Of a stretch of DNA of 13,798 nucleotides, positions 1-7,348 are shown piece after piece. Under the pieces are notes generated by a model. It had not been told where the DNA came from and ran no database searches. It saw nothing but the letters and a program-made list of their open reading frames with translations. The stretch spans positions 1 through 13,798 of the forward strand of contig WFNC01000493.1 in assembly GCA_015488785.1 (NCBI GenBank). The letters run 5' to 3'. Each line of letters starts with the position of its first letter. Positions within the stretch are counted from its first letter, which is position 1. This DNA comes from Flavobacteriales bacterium (GTDB lineage Bacteria > Bacteroidota > Bacteroidia > Flavobacteriales_D > Parvicellaceae). Position numbers and translations under genes: made by a program.

Positions 1-26
1 AAGAACATCAAAAGTTCGCAAGAATA

Positions 27-114
<88 letters not shown>

Positions 115-155
115 ATCATGTACTGATAATCAGTAAATTATCGGTATAAGGAATT

Positions 156-197
156 AAAAAAAGGGACTGTATTTAAGTATATAGTTCCTTTTTTTTT
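156..197 (+). terminator. Rho-independent terminator after tRNA-Ser
   Basis: GGGACT at 163-168 pairs with AGTTCC at 183-188 (one G-U pair) across a short AT-rich loop. The A tract before the stem and the run of nine T after it can extend the stem. The position about 45 bases after the tRNA fits transcription ending here. Confidence 0.8.
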
Positions 198-558
198 GCC
201 AATTTTATTAGAATAGTTATGTTTTAACTTTTTGAAAATGTAAATAAAATTCAGCTTTCTTTCTACTTACAAAATTAACACCTAACCACTTACTATAAAA
301 CAATAAGCATTTTGTGGAAATAGGGTAGAGTTTTTTCACCGATAAATTTTTTCTTGTAAACAGTATTTTTTCTGAGCAGAATGGTTTCTAAGGTGGATTT
401 TCCATGAATGCATCTTTTTAAAATGATTAAAACCTGTATACTACACTCAGCTTGAATGGGAACAATACAGCCTTTACATATTAGTGTTTGAAAAGCCGGA
501 AATGGTCGTCTAACAGTAGTAAAAAATGCTTAAGCAGTGTTAACTAGCTGAGAATCTA
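198..558. other. Intergenic stretch, no gene recognised
   Basis: About 360 AT-rich bases between the tRNA terminator and the 3' end of the minus-strand cysteine-rich gene. No reading frame of useful length or recognisable protein remnant was seen on either strand. The only structure noted is the 10-base perfect palindrome TGCTTAAGCA at 527-536. On the minus strand it is followed by six T, so it could weakly end transcription of the gene that stops at 559, but the hairpin would be very short. Confidence 0.5.
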
Positions 559-1095
559 TTAGCTATTATCTTTGTCTTTCTTTTTTCTTCTTTCAATTTC
601 AGCGTTTAGTTCGTCGGGAGGCCAGATATCATCTTTGATGGAGCAGTAAACTTTTTGGAAACAGGATGGACAGTCACCACCACAGCCATCAATAATACAA
701 TCAATACCGTGAATGTTTTCAGTTTGCTCAAGCAGGTATTCTTTGGTTAAAAATTGATAGATAATGTTGTTGGGCACACTTTCCTGTAATTGAAGATGGA
801 ACCGCTGTGCTTCGAGTAGTGAGATAAGCTTTTGGAGGTAATTGGAAATTTCATCTTCCGACAGCAGGTCAACCGGCGGATATTCCCTAGGGTCAATACC
901 AAGTATTTCGTAAAGAGGTTTTATTTCTGCATTTTCAAAAGCCAATACATTTTTTAGGAATATGTTTTCAAGTTCCGGATCAATTTCAGTGTTGTCATGT
1001 AATAATCCACCCTTTAAGATGAGCTTTGATTTCATTACAAAATTTTCTTGATTTATTTTTTCTTTCGGAGTCAGGTTTTCGTCAGATTCTTTCAT
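559..1095 (-). CDS. Conserved-looking cysteine-rich protein of unknown function
   Basis: I do not recognise a named family. The predicted 178-residue soluble protein has no signal peptide or membrane segment. The body is acidic and helix-rich. Near the C-terminus five cysteines fall within 19 residues (C133, C138, C142, C145, C151, in a context like DGCGGDCPSCFQ), followed by a charged, lysine-rich tail. Such clustering suggests a zinc or iron-sulfur site, but that is inference. The frame stays open upstream to a TTG at 1152. I chose the ATG at 1093-1095 because the extra 19 residues need a TTG start and look unlike a conserved N-terminus. The base composition is less AT-rich than the genes further right, which suggests older chromosomal DNA beside the tRNA. 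It has no operon partner. Confidence 0.75.
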   Translation of the reverse strand: MKESDENLTPKEKINQENFVMKSKLILKGGLLHDNTEIDPELENIFLKNVLAFENAEIKPLYEILGIDPREYPPVDLLSEDEISNYLQKLISLLEAQRFHLQLQESVPNNIIYQFLTKEYLLEQTENIHGIDCIIDGCGGDCPSCFQKVYCSIKDDIWPPDELNAEIERRKKKDKDNS

Positions 1096-1354
1096 AGTGC
1101 GATAAATTATATTAGAAAAAGGGGAACTATTTTTTATAATAACTGTTGCCAAAAAGTTTTGCGATAATGATTGTAGAATAAAATATTTCTCATTTCTGCC
1201 TAAGTATATGACAATTTTTCAATAAATCGATTTAATCGCCTGATATTGAAAGTAATATGCTAATAACTTTTACGAAAATAATTATTTAATACTCTGATAT
1301 TCAGTATCCTAAAGTTTTATTTGCGAGATAGAACCAGATACATCAATACCAGAG

Positions 1355-1641
1355 ATGAAACCAAAAGTAGTATTTTATTTGAAGCCCTAGACACCGTTTT
1401 GGGCAAAAGCATTAACATAGCTAGATTAAAGCTAATAGCTCTCTTTATAATAGCCTTAAACCAAGTTAGGATACTTCGATTTGAGGACTTAGCAATAGCC
1501 TTTGCCCATAGTGCAAAAAGGGATTCATCTTTAAGGCGAATTCGATACTTTATGACAAATATTGATTTCTATATTAGGATTTATTGCCAATTTCATGTTT
1601 GCTTTATTATTCCTCTAAAAGTGGCATTTACTAATTGAATT
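1355..1641 (+). pseudogene. IS4-type transposase, N-terminal remnant with two frameshifts
   Basis: The reading frame around 1372-1560 encodes a segment resembling the N-terminus of Bacteroidota IS4-family transposases: ILFEALD, then LGKSIN, a hydrophobic helix, and AHSAKRDSSLRRIRYFM. The natural start, ATG at 1355 giving MKPKV, lies one frame off. After about 1560 the expected continuation (IANFMFALL) also lies in the +1 frame, at 1583-1609. Two indels therefore break the gene, and nothing of the catalytic DDE core follows. It is a dead fragment of perhaps a quarter of the original gene. A TTG at 1321 could nominally start a 105-residue frame but is not a credible start. Terminal inverted repeats were not identified. 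The family assignment is from remembered sequence patterns, not a search. Confidence 0.7.
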
Positions 1642-2010
1642 TATGAATTTTTAGTAATGATACTAAGATTAGGTGCCAATATTAAATTGAACCCTAATGC
1701 CAATCTCACACTTTATTAGAAATACATATCATCATAACTATCCGATACTACTATGATCTGTATTGTGCAAGGTTGGCCATGGCAGACAGGTTCAACAATG
1801 CATAAAAAACCGTAGACGCTGACGAACTACTGGATTTTTATATGCTTAGGTGTTAGCAACTGTTATCTTTACAGTTTAACTATCTTTATTTAGGTATAAA
1901 AATGGTCATTTCAGTTATTAAAATAGTTTATTCAGTAATATTTCTTTTATTAATTGAATTTTGAATAAGATATTTGCAGCATTAAATAATTATTAAATAA
2001 CAAGTAAATT
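1642..2010. other. Intergenic stretch upstream of the YxFxxD lipoprotein gene
   Basis: About 370 bases without a supported gene. The left part directly follows the transposase scrap and may be further decayed mobile-element DNA, although no coding similarity is visible. The right part (1880-2010) is very AT-rich and should hold the promoter of the lipoprotein gene at 2011. Confidence 0.5.
1969..1976 (+). promoter_or_regulatory. Candidate -7 promoter element for the lipoprotein gene
   Basis: GATATTTG matches five of the six fixed positions of the Bacteroidota -7 consensus TAnnTTTG and lies 35 bases before the ATG at 2011. No convincing -33 TTTG was found at the expected distance, so this is a weak call. 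Confidence 0.35.
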
Positions 2011-2853
2011 ATGAAAAAAGTTTTTTTAGTATTGCTCATAGTAGCAACAGGATTTAGTTTTCAGAGTTGTAAAAAAAATGATGTTACAACTCCAGTTCCA
2101 ACTCCAGTTCCAAACAAAGTACAATTGAAAGTTGATGCCAAATTTGGATCTATTTTAACAGATTCTCAAGGGAAGTCTTTATATTTCTTTGCTGATGATG
2201 CAAATGGTACTTCACATTGTGTAAATGGGTGTTTAAATAATTGGCCTATATTTTACGAAGCAAATATTACCATTGATAATGGTTTAGATATTGCAGATTT
2301 TGGTACGATAACTAGAGCTGATGGGTCTATGCAAACAACTTATAAAGGATGGCCCTTGTATCATTATATTTCAGATGTTAAAGCAGGGGATACATTTGGA
2401 GATGGTGTAAATGGTGATTGGTTTATTGCAAAACCTGATTATAGTGTTATGTATGTTTTTAATCAACTAATTGGTCATGACGGAGTTGATTACTTAAGTG
2501 ATTATACACCAGGTATTGGAGAAACGGGTTACATTGTAGATAGTTATGGAAATACACTATATACTTTTAGTCACGATTCAAACAACACAAATACTTTTAC
2601 TGCATCAGACTTTGGGAATAATGCCATATGGCCAATTGCAGAAATTACGCCAGCTAAGGTGCCAAGCAATTTAAATGCTGCTGATTTTGGAACTATTGAT
2701 GTATATGGGAAAACACAATTAACCTATAAAGGATGGCCATTATATTATTTTGGTCAAGATAATGTTAGAGGAGATAATAAAGGAATAAGTTTTCCTGCAC
2801 CAGGTGGTATTTGGCCAGTTGCTAATATTACAACAACGGTAGCACCATTATAA
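2011..2853 (+). CDS. Lipoprotein with four YxFxxD repeats (COG4315-like, Lipoprotein_15 family)
   Basis: A 280-residue exported lipoprotein of the secreted-repeat family with the conserved Yx(F/W/Y)xxD motif. The N-terminus is a type II signal ending FSFQSC, with C20 as the lipidation site, followed by a short VPTP-rich linker. Four motif copies are visible: Y58-F60-D63, Y117-Y119-D122, Y184-F186-D189 and Y245-F247-D250. They form two tandem pairs, each pair containing a KGWPLY element and ending in a W-P motif. The first pair also carries a C70xxxC74 pair that the second has lost. The family's molecular role is not established; redox or surface functions have been proposed, and the YxFxxD name is descriptive. 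A strong hairpin follows the stop, so it is probably transcribed alone, though the next two genes also encode exported proteins. Confidence 0.88.
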   Translation: MKKVFLVLLIVATGFSFQSCKKNDVTTPVPTPVPNKVQLKVDAKFGSILTDSQGKSLYFFADDANGTSHCVNGCLNNWPIFYEANITIDNGLDIADFGTITRADGSMQTTYKGWPLYHYISDVKAGDTFGDGVNGDWFIAKPDYSVMYVFNQLIGHDGVDYLSDYTPGIGETGYIVDSYGNTLYTFSHDSNNTNTFTASDFGNNAIWPIAEITPAKVPSNLNAADFGTIDVYGKTQLTYKGWPLYYFGQDNVRGDNKGISFPAPGGIWPVANITTTVAPL

Positions 2854-2862
2854 ATATAATTA

Positions 2863-2904
2863 TACAAGGTTTGTTTTTATCTATTATTGAAAACAAACCT
2901 TGTA
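2863..2904 (+). terminator. Strong hairpin, probable terminator
   Basis: A perfect 15-base inverted repeat (2863-2877 with 2890-2904) with a 12-base loop starts 10 bases after the lipoprotein stop. One arm begins TACAAGGTTTG. The descending arm is not followed by a long T run, but the stem itself contains A and T tracts and would work in either direction. It separates the lipoprotein gene from the AcfC-like gene. Confidence 0.75.
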
Positions 2905-3008
2905 TTAATAATGATTAAATTATGAAAATAATATCCTTATTAACTTTTATATTTTTTTATTCGCTTGTACTACTTCAGTTTAAAGAAATAAAATTAAAAA
3001 CTAATAAC

Positions 3009-3767
3009 ATGAAAAATTTAATATTCGTAATTCTATTTGTTATAGGAATACAAAACACAATATTTGCACAAAAAGACACTATCTATGTTTATGGACCCGG
3101 CGGCCCATATCCTGCAATGAATGATATTGCAAAAGAGTTTAGTAAAATACATAATATTACTGTAATTGTAAATAAAGGACCCGTGTCTAAATGGGAAATG
3201 AAGGCGAAGAAAAATGCTGATATTATTTATAGTGGTTCTGAATATATGATGACAGATTTCACAAAAAAATTCAGCAATATAAAAACGAGTACAATTTCGC
3301 CTTTATATTTAAGGAAATCAGGGATATTGGTTCGCCCCGGCAATCCTAAAGGCATACATTCATTACTTGATTTATTAAAACCAGATATTCATATTTTGGT
3401 TGTAACAGGTGCAGGATTAACAGGTGTATGGGAAACAATGATTGGTAAAACTAAAGATATAGACAAGCTAAAAGCATTAAGAAAAAATATAACTTTTTTT
3501 GCAGCTAATAGTGGTGTAGCAAAGAAAAAATGGATTGACGATAAGAAAATTGATGTTTGGGTGACTTGGAATATTTGGCAAATATCGAATAGTCGTTTAG
3601 CTGATTTTATTCCAGTAAAAGAGAAATATACTGTTTATAGAGATTGTGGTATTGCATTAACAACAAAAGGCTCTAATTCAAAAAATGCTAAAGAATTTTT
3701 TAATTTTGTTCAGAGTAAAAGAGTCCAGCCAATATTCAAAAAATGGGGATGGAGAACCTCTAAATAA
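3009..3767 (+). CDS. AcfC-like periplasmic substrate-binding protein
   Basis: A 252-residue secreted protein resembling accessory colonization factor AcfC (COG4588), a member of the ModA-like extracellular solute-binding proteins (SBP_bac_11 fold). Typical family features are visible: the YGPGGPYPAM start of the mature chain, VNKGPVSKW, the ADIIYSGSEYMMTDF strand-turn, and LYLRKSGILVRPGNPKGI. A late KWGWR segment closes the domain. I start at the ATG at 3009 because residues 1-20 from there form a clean signal peptide ending IFAQ. An in-frame ATG at 2922 would add 29 residues with their own hydrophobic segment, which is unusual ahead of a signal peptide. AcfC is known from a Vibrio colonization locus; the bound ligand is unknown. 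No ABC permease or ATPase lies nearby, so transport would need partners elsewhere. Confidence 0.88.
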   Translation: MKNLIFVILFVIGIQNTIFAQKDTIYVYGPGGPYPAMNDIAKEFSKIHNITVIVNKGPVSKWEMKAKKNADIIYSGSEYMMTDFTKKFSNIKTSTISPLYLRKSGILVRPGNPKGIHSLLDLLKPDIHILVVTGAGLTGVWETMIGKTKDIDKLKALRKNITFFAANSGVAKKKWIDDKKIDVWVTWNIWQISNSRLADFIPVKEKYTVYRDCGIALTTKGSNSKNAKEFFNFVQSKRVQPIFKKWGWRTSK

Positions 3768-3835
3768 TATAACAATTTTACTAGGAAACGAGCATGACAA
3801 TTTTGACCCACAGAGTAATGATTAAAATATTATCT

Positions 3836-3849
3836 CCTAAATATTTAGG
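3836..3849. promoter_or_regulatory. 14-bp perfect palindrome upstream of the P460 gene
   Basis: CCTAAATATTTAGG is a perfect palindrome ending 27 bases before the ATG at 3877. TGACCC at 3814-3819 and GGGTCA at 3849-3854 form a second, wider inverted pair around it. It could be an operator for a dimeric regulator or a hairpin in the mRNA leader. No regulator can be assigned; LytTR proteins usually bind direct repeats, so the neighbouring LytTR gene is not an obvious match. Confidence 0.4.
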
Positions 3850-3876
3850 GGTCACCAAATTAATAGAATTAAATAT

Positions 3877-4423
3877 ATGAAAGTAATTAAAAACTCAGTA
3901 ATTCTTCTAGTAATACTATTTTCTTTCTCTTTGATCTCGTGCAATGATAAAAATGAATCTGATTATCATATTATTTCAGATGTTCCGGATTTAGTTATGC
4001 CAAATAACAATTTATCTTTTACAGAAGTAAAAAATTATAAAAATTATAAGATTGTTGCGGCGCATTATCGTACAGATAAAAATGAATTGCGGTATGTTTT
4101 AGCAAACAAGAAAGCTTTTAAAGCTTTTTATAAAAACCAACCCTTTCCTGAAGGAAGTAAAATTGTTAAAATAGGATGGAATGTTGAAAAAATGAAAAAC
4201 TTTGACGTTGCACTTGAAGCAAATAAAATTCAGAGGATTGAATATATGATAAAAGATAAAATACGTTTTCCTAAAAAACCTGGTAATTGGGGATATGCAA
4301 GATTTGTCAAAAAAGGAGGTAAGTATAAAAGTTGGGATATAAGGAACAGTAAGTTGTATCTCTTGTCATAATCTGGCAAAAGATAATGGATATGTTTTTA
4401 CTAAGTTTCAGAAATTGCAATAA
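3877..4423 (+). pseudogene. Cytochrome P460-family lipoprotein, frameshifted just before the haem motif
   Basis: The first 157 or so residues read as a lipoprotein (signal ending SLISC, lipidated C22) with a cytochrome P460-type domain: YVLANKKAFKAF, QPFPEGSKIVK, IQRIEYMIKD and GNWGYARF. P460 proteins normally end in a CxxCH haem c motif and a DyVFT tail. As written, the frame stops at 4369-4371 and lacks both. The +1 frame from 4349 encodes VSCISCHNLAKDNGYVFT and stops at 4421-4423, exactly the missing ending. Skipping one base near 4340-4354 would restore a 181-residue protein. This is either a real inactivating one-base insertion or a sequencing or assembly error. An intact version would bind covalent haem outside the inner membrane and act in redox chemistry. 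If nothing is wrong with the sequence, the encoded 164-residue product has no haem site. Confidence 0.85.
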
Positions 4424-5479
4424 TCAATTTTTGCCTACCCATTTTTTAAATTCAGTGAGTTTTGCTTTACTTATAATTATATCAATGGGCGAAGGAGGAT
4501 CTGTTAAAACTTTTAATTGAGTATTTCCATATTTTTCAATTTTGTCTATTGATTTAGCGGATAGAATTACTTGCCTTGATACTCTATAAAATTTGTTTTC
4601 GTTAAAAGTTTTAAAGAGTTCATCTAATGTTAAATTGATAGTTGATTTTTCTCCGTTGTGTTCAACTATATAGGTAATTCTATTTTGAGTAAAGACGTAG
4701 GCAATATTATTAATGACAACTGGTGATAATTTTGTTCCTTTATCAGCTAAAAGACGTTCTATTTGTTTTTTTTCTGGAGTGATAAACTTAGTTTGGATAG
4801 TTTTCAATTCGTTAAAATATTTTTCACTTATGGTTTTATTATTTTCTGAAATTTCTTTTAAATTTCTTTTATTTATTAGATTAAGAAAGTAAAAGATTAA
4901 TAAAGAACTCAAAAGCCATAGAATAATGAATGTAAAAAGTAATTTTTCTTTTAGCTTATTAATTAGGATTTTTTCTTTTTCTATATTCGAATGAGAAGCA
5001 ATAATCCAATCGCTGTTTCTTACAGGACTTAAATACACAATTTCAGTATGGTTCTTCATTTTTCGAATACCACCTGTTGATTTTTTATTTATAATTGCGC
5101 TTTTAAAGTTATTTTCAATTTCAAAATTTGAACCTAATTGAATTACTGAATTATTTTCGGTAAGTATTTTTCCTATTTTTTCTTTATTTGGATGACAGAT
5201 TTCTTTCCCTGTATTATCAAACATACAAACAAAACTGTTTTCAGTATTAAAATTTTCAATACTTTTTTGTAATTCAGAAGCAACTGCATTTTTAGAAATT
5301 CCATTTTCAAGCCTTGTAGCTAAAAGATTTGATATTAAATTTGCTTGACTTTTAGACATTTCCACTTGCTGTTGGAGCAAGTTGTTTGATACTGAAGTAA
5401 ATGTAAAGTTAAAACTAAAATAAAAAACTATTCCTAATAGTAATAAGATAAAAGGAAGTAAAAATTTGTTCAATTTCAT
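4424..5479 (-). CDS. Membrane-anchored LytTR-domain transcriptional regulator with extracytoplasmic sensor
   Basis: A 351-residue one-component regulator. A transmembrane helix (about 6-28) is followed by an extracytoplasmic region (about 30-175) that looks like a Cache-type sensor: FVCMFDNTGKEICHPNKEKIGK in the middle and a strand ending SDWIIASHSNIEKE before a second transmembrane helix (about 178-202). A charged, probably coiled linker leads to a LytTR DNA-binding domain (about 250-348) containing the FYRVSRQVILSAKSIDKI signature. It presumably senses an extracellular small molecule and acts on a nearby promoter. It converges on the P460 gene, whose restored frame stops at 4423, one base before this stop. 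The start is the ATG at 5477-5479, which places the first membrane helix directly after the basic MKLNK start. Confidence 0.9.
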   Translation of the reverse strand: MKLNKFLLPFILLLLGIVFYFSFNFTFTSVSNNLLQQQVEMSKSQANLISNLLATRLENGISKNAVASELQKSIENFNTENSFVCMFDNTGKEICHPNKEKIGKILTENNSVIQLGSNFEIENNFKSAIINKKSTGGIRKMKNHTEIVYLSPVRNSDWIIASHSNIEKEKILINKLKEKLLFTFIILWLLSSLLIFYFLNLINKRNLKEISENNKTISEKYFNELKTIQTKFITPEKKQIERLLADKGTKLSPVVINNIAYVFTQNRITYIVEHNGEKSTINLTLDELFKTFNENKFYRVSRQVILSAKSIDKIEKYGNTQLKVLTDPPSPIDIIISKAKLTEFKKWVGKN

Positions 5480-5900
5480 TTTGAATTCAGGTTTAAGTTT
5501 TTAATAGTTACTAACGGCATTCCTTCTAAAAAGCCATCTTCATTTGGTTAATAATCGGGTTAGCGTTTAAAAATTCCAAGCAAATATAAGCCTTTTTGCC
5601 GCTGGGGGAGAAGATAGCTTATTTTGTTTAAAAAATCGGATTGGATAGACTGGTCCAAGTTGTGCCACCCATACTGATGTAATTGCGCCGCCTGTTCTCA
5701 CGCCAATTTTTTTATTAAAATGCTATATCTTTCTGTATCAGATATTAGGAAATTGGTTCTAACGTCTTGTAGCCATCTGCTGGCGGGCAAATTGAAATGC
5801 TATACTTTCGTAACTGGGCACCAATAAATAATTGTTATTCCGTTTATTTACGTACTTAACGCCAGCTTATAATTAGCCTGTTGTTGTGTGTTACTTATAA
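5480..5900. other. Long intergenic region with an attC-like dyad
   Basis: About 420 bases without a supported gene. It includes the 5' leader of the LytTR gene. A perfect -7 match (minus strand TATATTTG, plus-strand positions 5581-5588) lies about 100 bases upstream of its start, but a -33 element is not evident. Further right lies an imperfect dyad with short inverted ends (5760-5893), listed separately. The stretch at 5640-5700 is relatively GC-rich and unlike its flanks; it may be a mobile-element end, though no terminal repeat partner was found. Confidence 0.45.
5760..5893. repeat. Imperfect dyad element, partly attC-like
   Basis: GCTGGCG at 5779-5785 pairs with CGCCAGC at 5860-5866 across 74 bases. 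These arms are enclosed by TAAC (5760-5763) and GTTA (5890-5893). Integron attC sites share this outline: outer AAC/GTT boxes and inner complementary boxes. In the minus orientation the element lies directly after the stop at 5901, as an attC does after its cassette gene. The box sequences and spacings do not fit the RYYYAAC/GTTRRRY rule well, so it may instead be a Bacteroidota intergenic repeat. Confidence 0.35.
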
Positions 5901-6284
5901 TTAAATGTGGTAATCAATTAATTCAAAATCTTTTATGAATATTGTATCATTATGATTTCTGTGTTCACGTTTTATTAATCCAATATTTTTTCCATAATAT
6001 TCTTTTATACTTGCACATTCTTCAGGTGAATTTCCATAACCACTCCAAATACAAGACTCATCCCAATATATTGTAACTAGAATATTTTCATATTTAACTG
6101 ATCTGATATAAATTACAGTATCTACTACTATCGTTTTAGCCATCGGCCTATGTCCTTGAATTGAAGGGCCATTTATGAAAACAGAATCTACTTTCGTTGA
6201 AAGGATACCTCTAAAAACAGGACTAGGAATATAAGAAGCCCAAGATGGTGCTGATAATTCATAGGATTTAACAAAAGCATTCAA
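5901..6284 (-). CDS. Hypothetical protein, possibly 5'-truncated
   Basis: I do not recognise this protein. The nominal start is a TTG at 6284 giving about 127 residues. The frame stays open upstream to a stop at 6330-6332 but contains no ATG, and the only internal ATG is at residue 48. The sequence has alternating hydrophobic strands (VDTVIYI, ENILVTIYW, DTIFIKDFELIDYH), which suggests a small beta-rich domain, with two cysteines. There is no signal peptide. The missing start codon suggests that the 5' end was lost by recombination, or that this is decaying DNA. It stands alone, with about 210 non-coding bases separating it from the next minus-strand gene. Confidence 0.4.
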   Translation of the reverse strand: MNAFVKSYELSAPSWASYIPSPVFRGILSTKVDSVFINGPSIQGHRPMAKTIVVDTVIYIRSVKYENILVTIYWDESCIWSGYGNSPEECASIKEYYGKNIGLIKREHRNHNDTIFIKDFELIDYHI

Positions 6285-6495
6285 TCCATAAGATGTGTAA
6301 ATAGTACAAGGCTCTAATTTTGTCGTTATCTAAAATTTTCATCGAATGGTGATTGCACATAATGGTCCAGCATTCGAGGCCTGGAGCATTCTGAAACCTA
6401 TAACTTTCACTTTAGTATATCGTTTCTGTATAGTTGTAATATTTGATATAACTATATTTTAATCAATGTATTATATGTATTCTTATAGGTAGTTT

Positions 6496-7344
6496 TTAAT
6501 TAACCCAAACTTCCTTTTTTCTAAAGTCAATGGTGAAAATATACTTGCTAATAGTTTCAAAATTTAAAACCCCATTATATATTATCTTCTCTGAATATGT
6601 ATTTGTTTCAATTTTGTTTTTACCAATAATAAATTCAAGTTTAGCTAAGGATTTAGAATCTTTAGTTTTGGATTGGAGTCCCCAAAGAGCAGCACATTCA
6701 GGTGAAAGAATCACAGGACCAATATTACCTGTATCAAAAAGAAACCAGTACATATTATCATATTTAGGAAGACCAATAAATAAAGTCAATTCAGTTCCAT
6801 CGGTCCCATTTGCAAAGCGGCTTGGTAAAATAGTTTTTGTTTCAATTTGTTTTTTTGCGGAAGCCTTATTTTCAACAATCAAAATATTATTTGAGAGGTC
6901 TATTGTTAAAATATTATTTCCGAAAGATTTTAGAGAAAGAACACCGTCAATTTTAGGGAATTCTTTTGGTAAAATACTCATAATATCCCATACCCCAATG
7001 GTTTGATGGAAAATTTTAATATTACCAATTTTGATAGATACGCTATCAACGTTTTGATACCTAATCATTTCACCATTCATTCTGATTCCTGTTGAACATC
7101 CATATACTTCTTTATTCAAGAGTTTAGCAATACTGGGAGAAATAATAGTCTCTCCTCCTCCGGCATCAAAAAGAAAATTATATTTTTTATTATTGATGAA
7201 AACTTCGACTGATTTCAGCTCACTTACATAAGGCTTAAGATGTATCGTATCCTGTGCAAAGCCTACTAAAGTGCTACAAATAAATAATAAAGTGTAAAAT
7301 GTTTTTTTATGTACGCATTTATAGAATATTAGTATTAGTCCCAT
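6496..7344 (-). CDS. Secreted retropepsin-like aspartic protease with two D-(A/T)-G motifs
   Basis: A 282-residue exported protein of the retroviral-type aspartyl protease superfamily (Asp_protease_2 / gag-asp group). The N-terminus has a long signal sequence ending VGFAQ. Two catalytic-type motifs are visible: FLFDAGGGETIISP around D60 and FLFDTGNIGPVILSP around D204. Between them lies IDGVLSLKSFGNNILTIDL, matching the hydrophobic-hydrophobic-G turn of each lobe. The presence of two motifs 144 residues apart suggests a two-lobed, pepsin-like single chain, whereas many bacterial relatives are single-lobed and dimerise. The first motif has Ala in place of the usual Thr or Ser. The gene begins 4 bases after the stop of the preceding small gene on the same strand, so the three minus-strand genes probably form an operon. 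Its substrate is unknown. Confidence 0.8.
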   Translation of the reverse strand: MGLILIFYKCVHKKTFYTLLFICSTLVGFAQDTIHLKPYVSELKSVEVFINNKKYNFLFDAGGGETIISPSIAKLLNKEVYGCSTGIRMNGEMIRYQNVDSVSIKIGNIKIFHQTIGVWDIMSILPKEFPKIDGVLSLKSFGNNILTIDLSNNILIVENKASAKKQIETKTILPSRFANGTDGTELTLFIGLPKYDNMYWFLFDTGNIGPVILSPECAALWGLQSKTKDSKSLAKLEFIIGKNKIETNTYSEKIIYNGVLNFETISKYIFTIDFRKKEVWVN

Positions 7345-7348
7345 TTTT

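Noticed and set aside
1321..1638. A 105-residue open frame starting at TTG as an intact gene
   Set aside because: The similarity to an IS4-type transposase begins in another frame at 1355 and continues in another frame after 1560, so it is a broken fragment.
4340..4354. Programmed +1 frameshifting in the P460 gene
   Set aside because: No slippery run, in-frame stop at the shift point or stimulatory hairpin is evident; a simple indel or sequencing error explains the data better.
6530..7006. A 158-residue plus-strand open frame
   Set aside because: It lies entirely opposite the aspartic protease gene, whose signal peptide and DxG motifs are clear.
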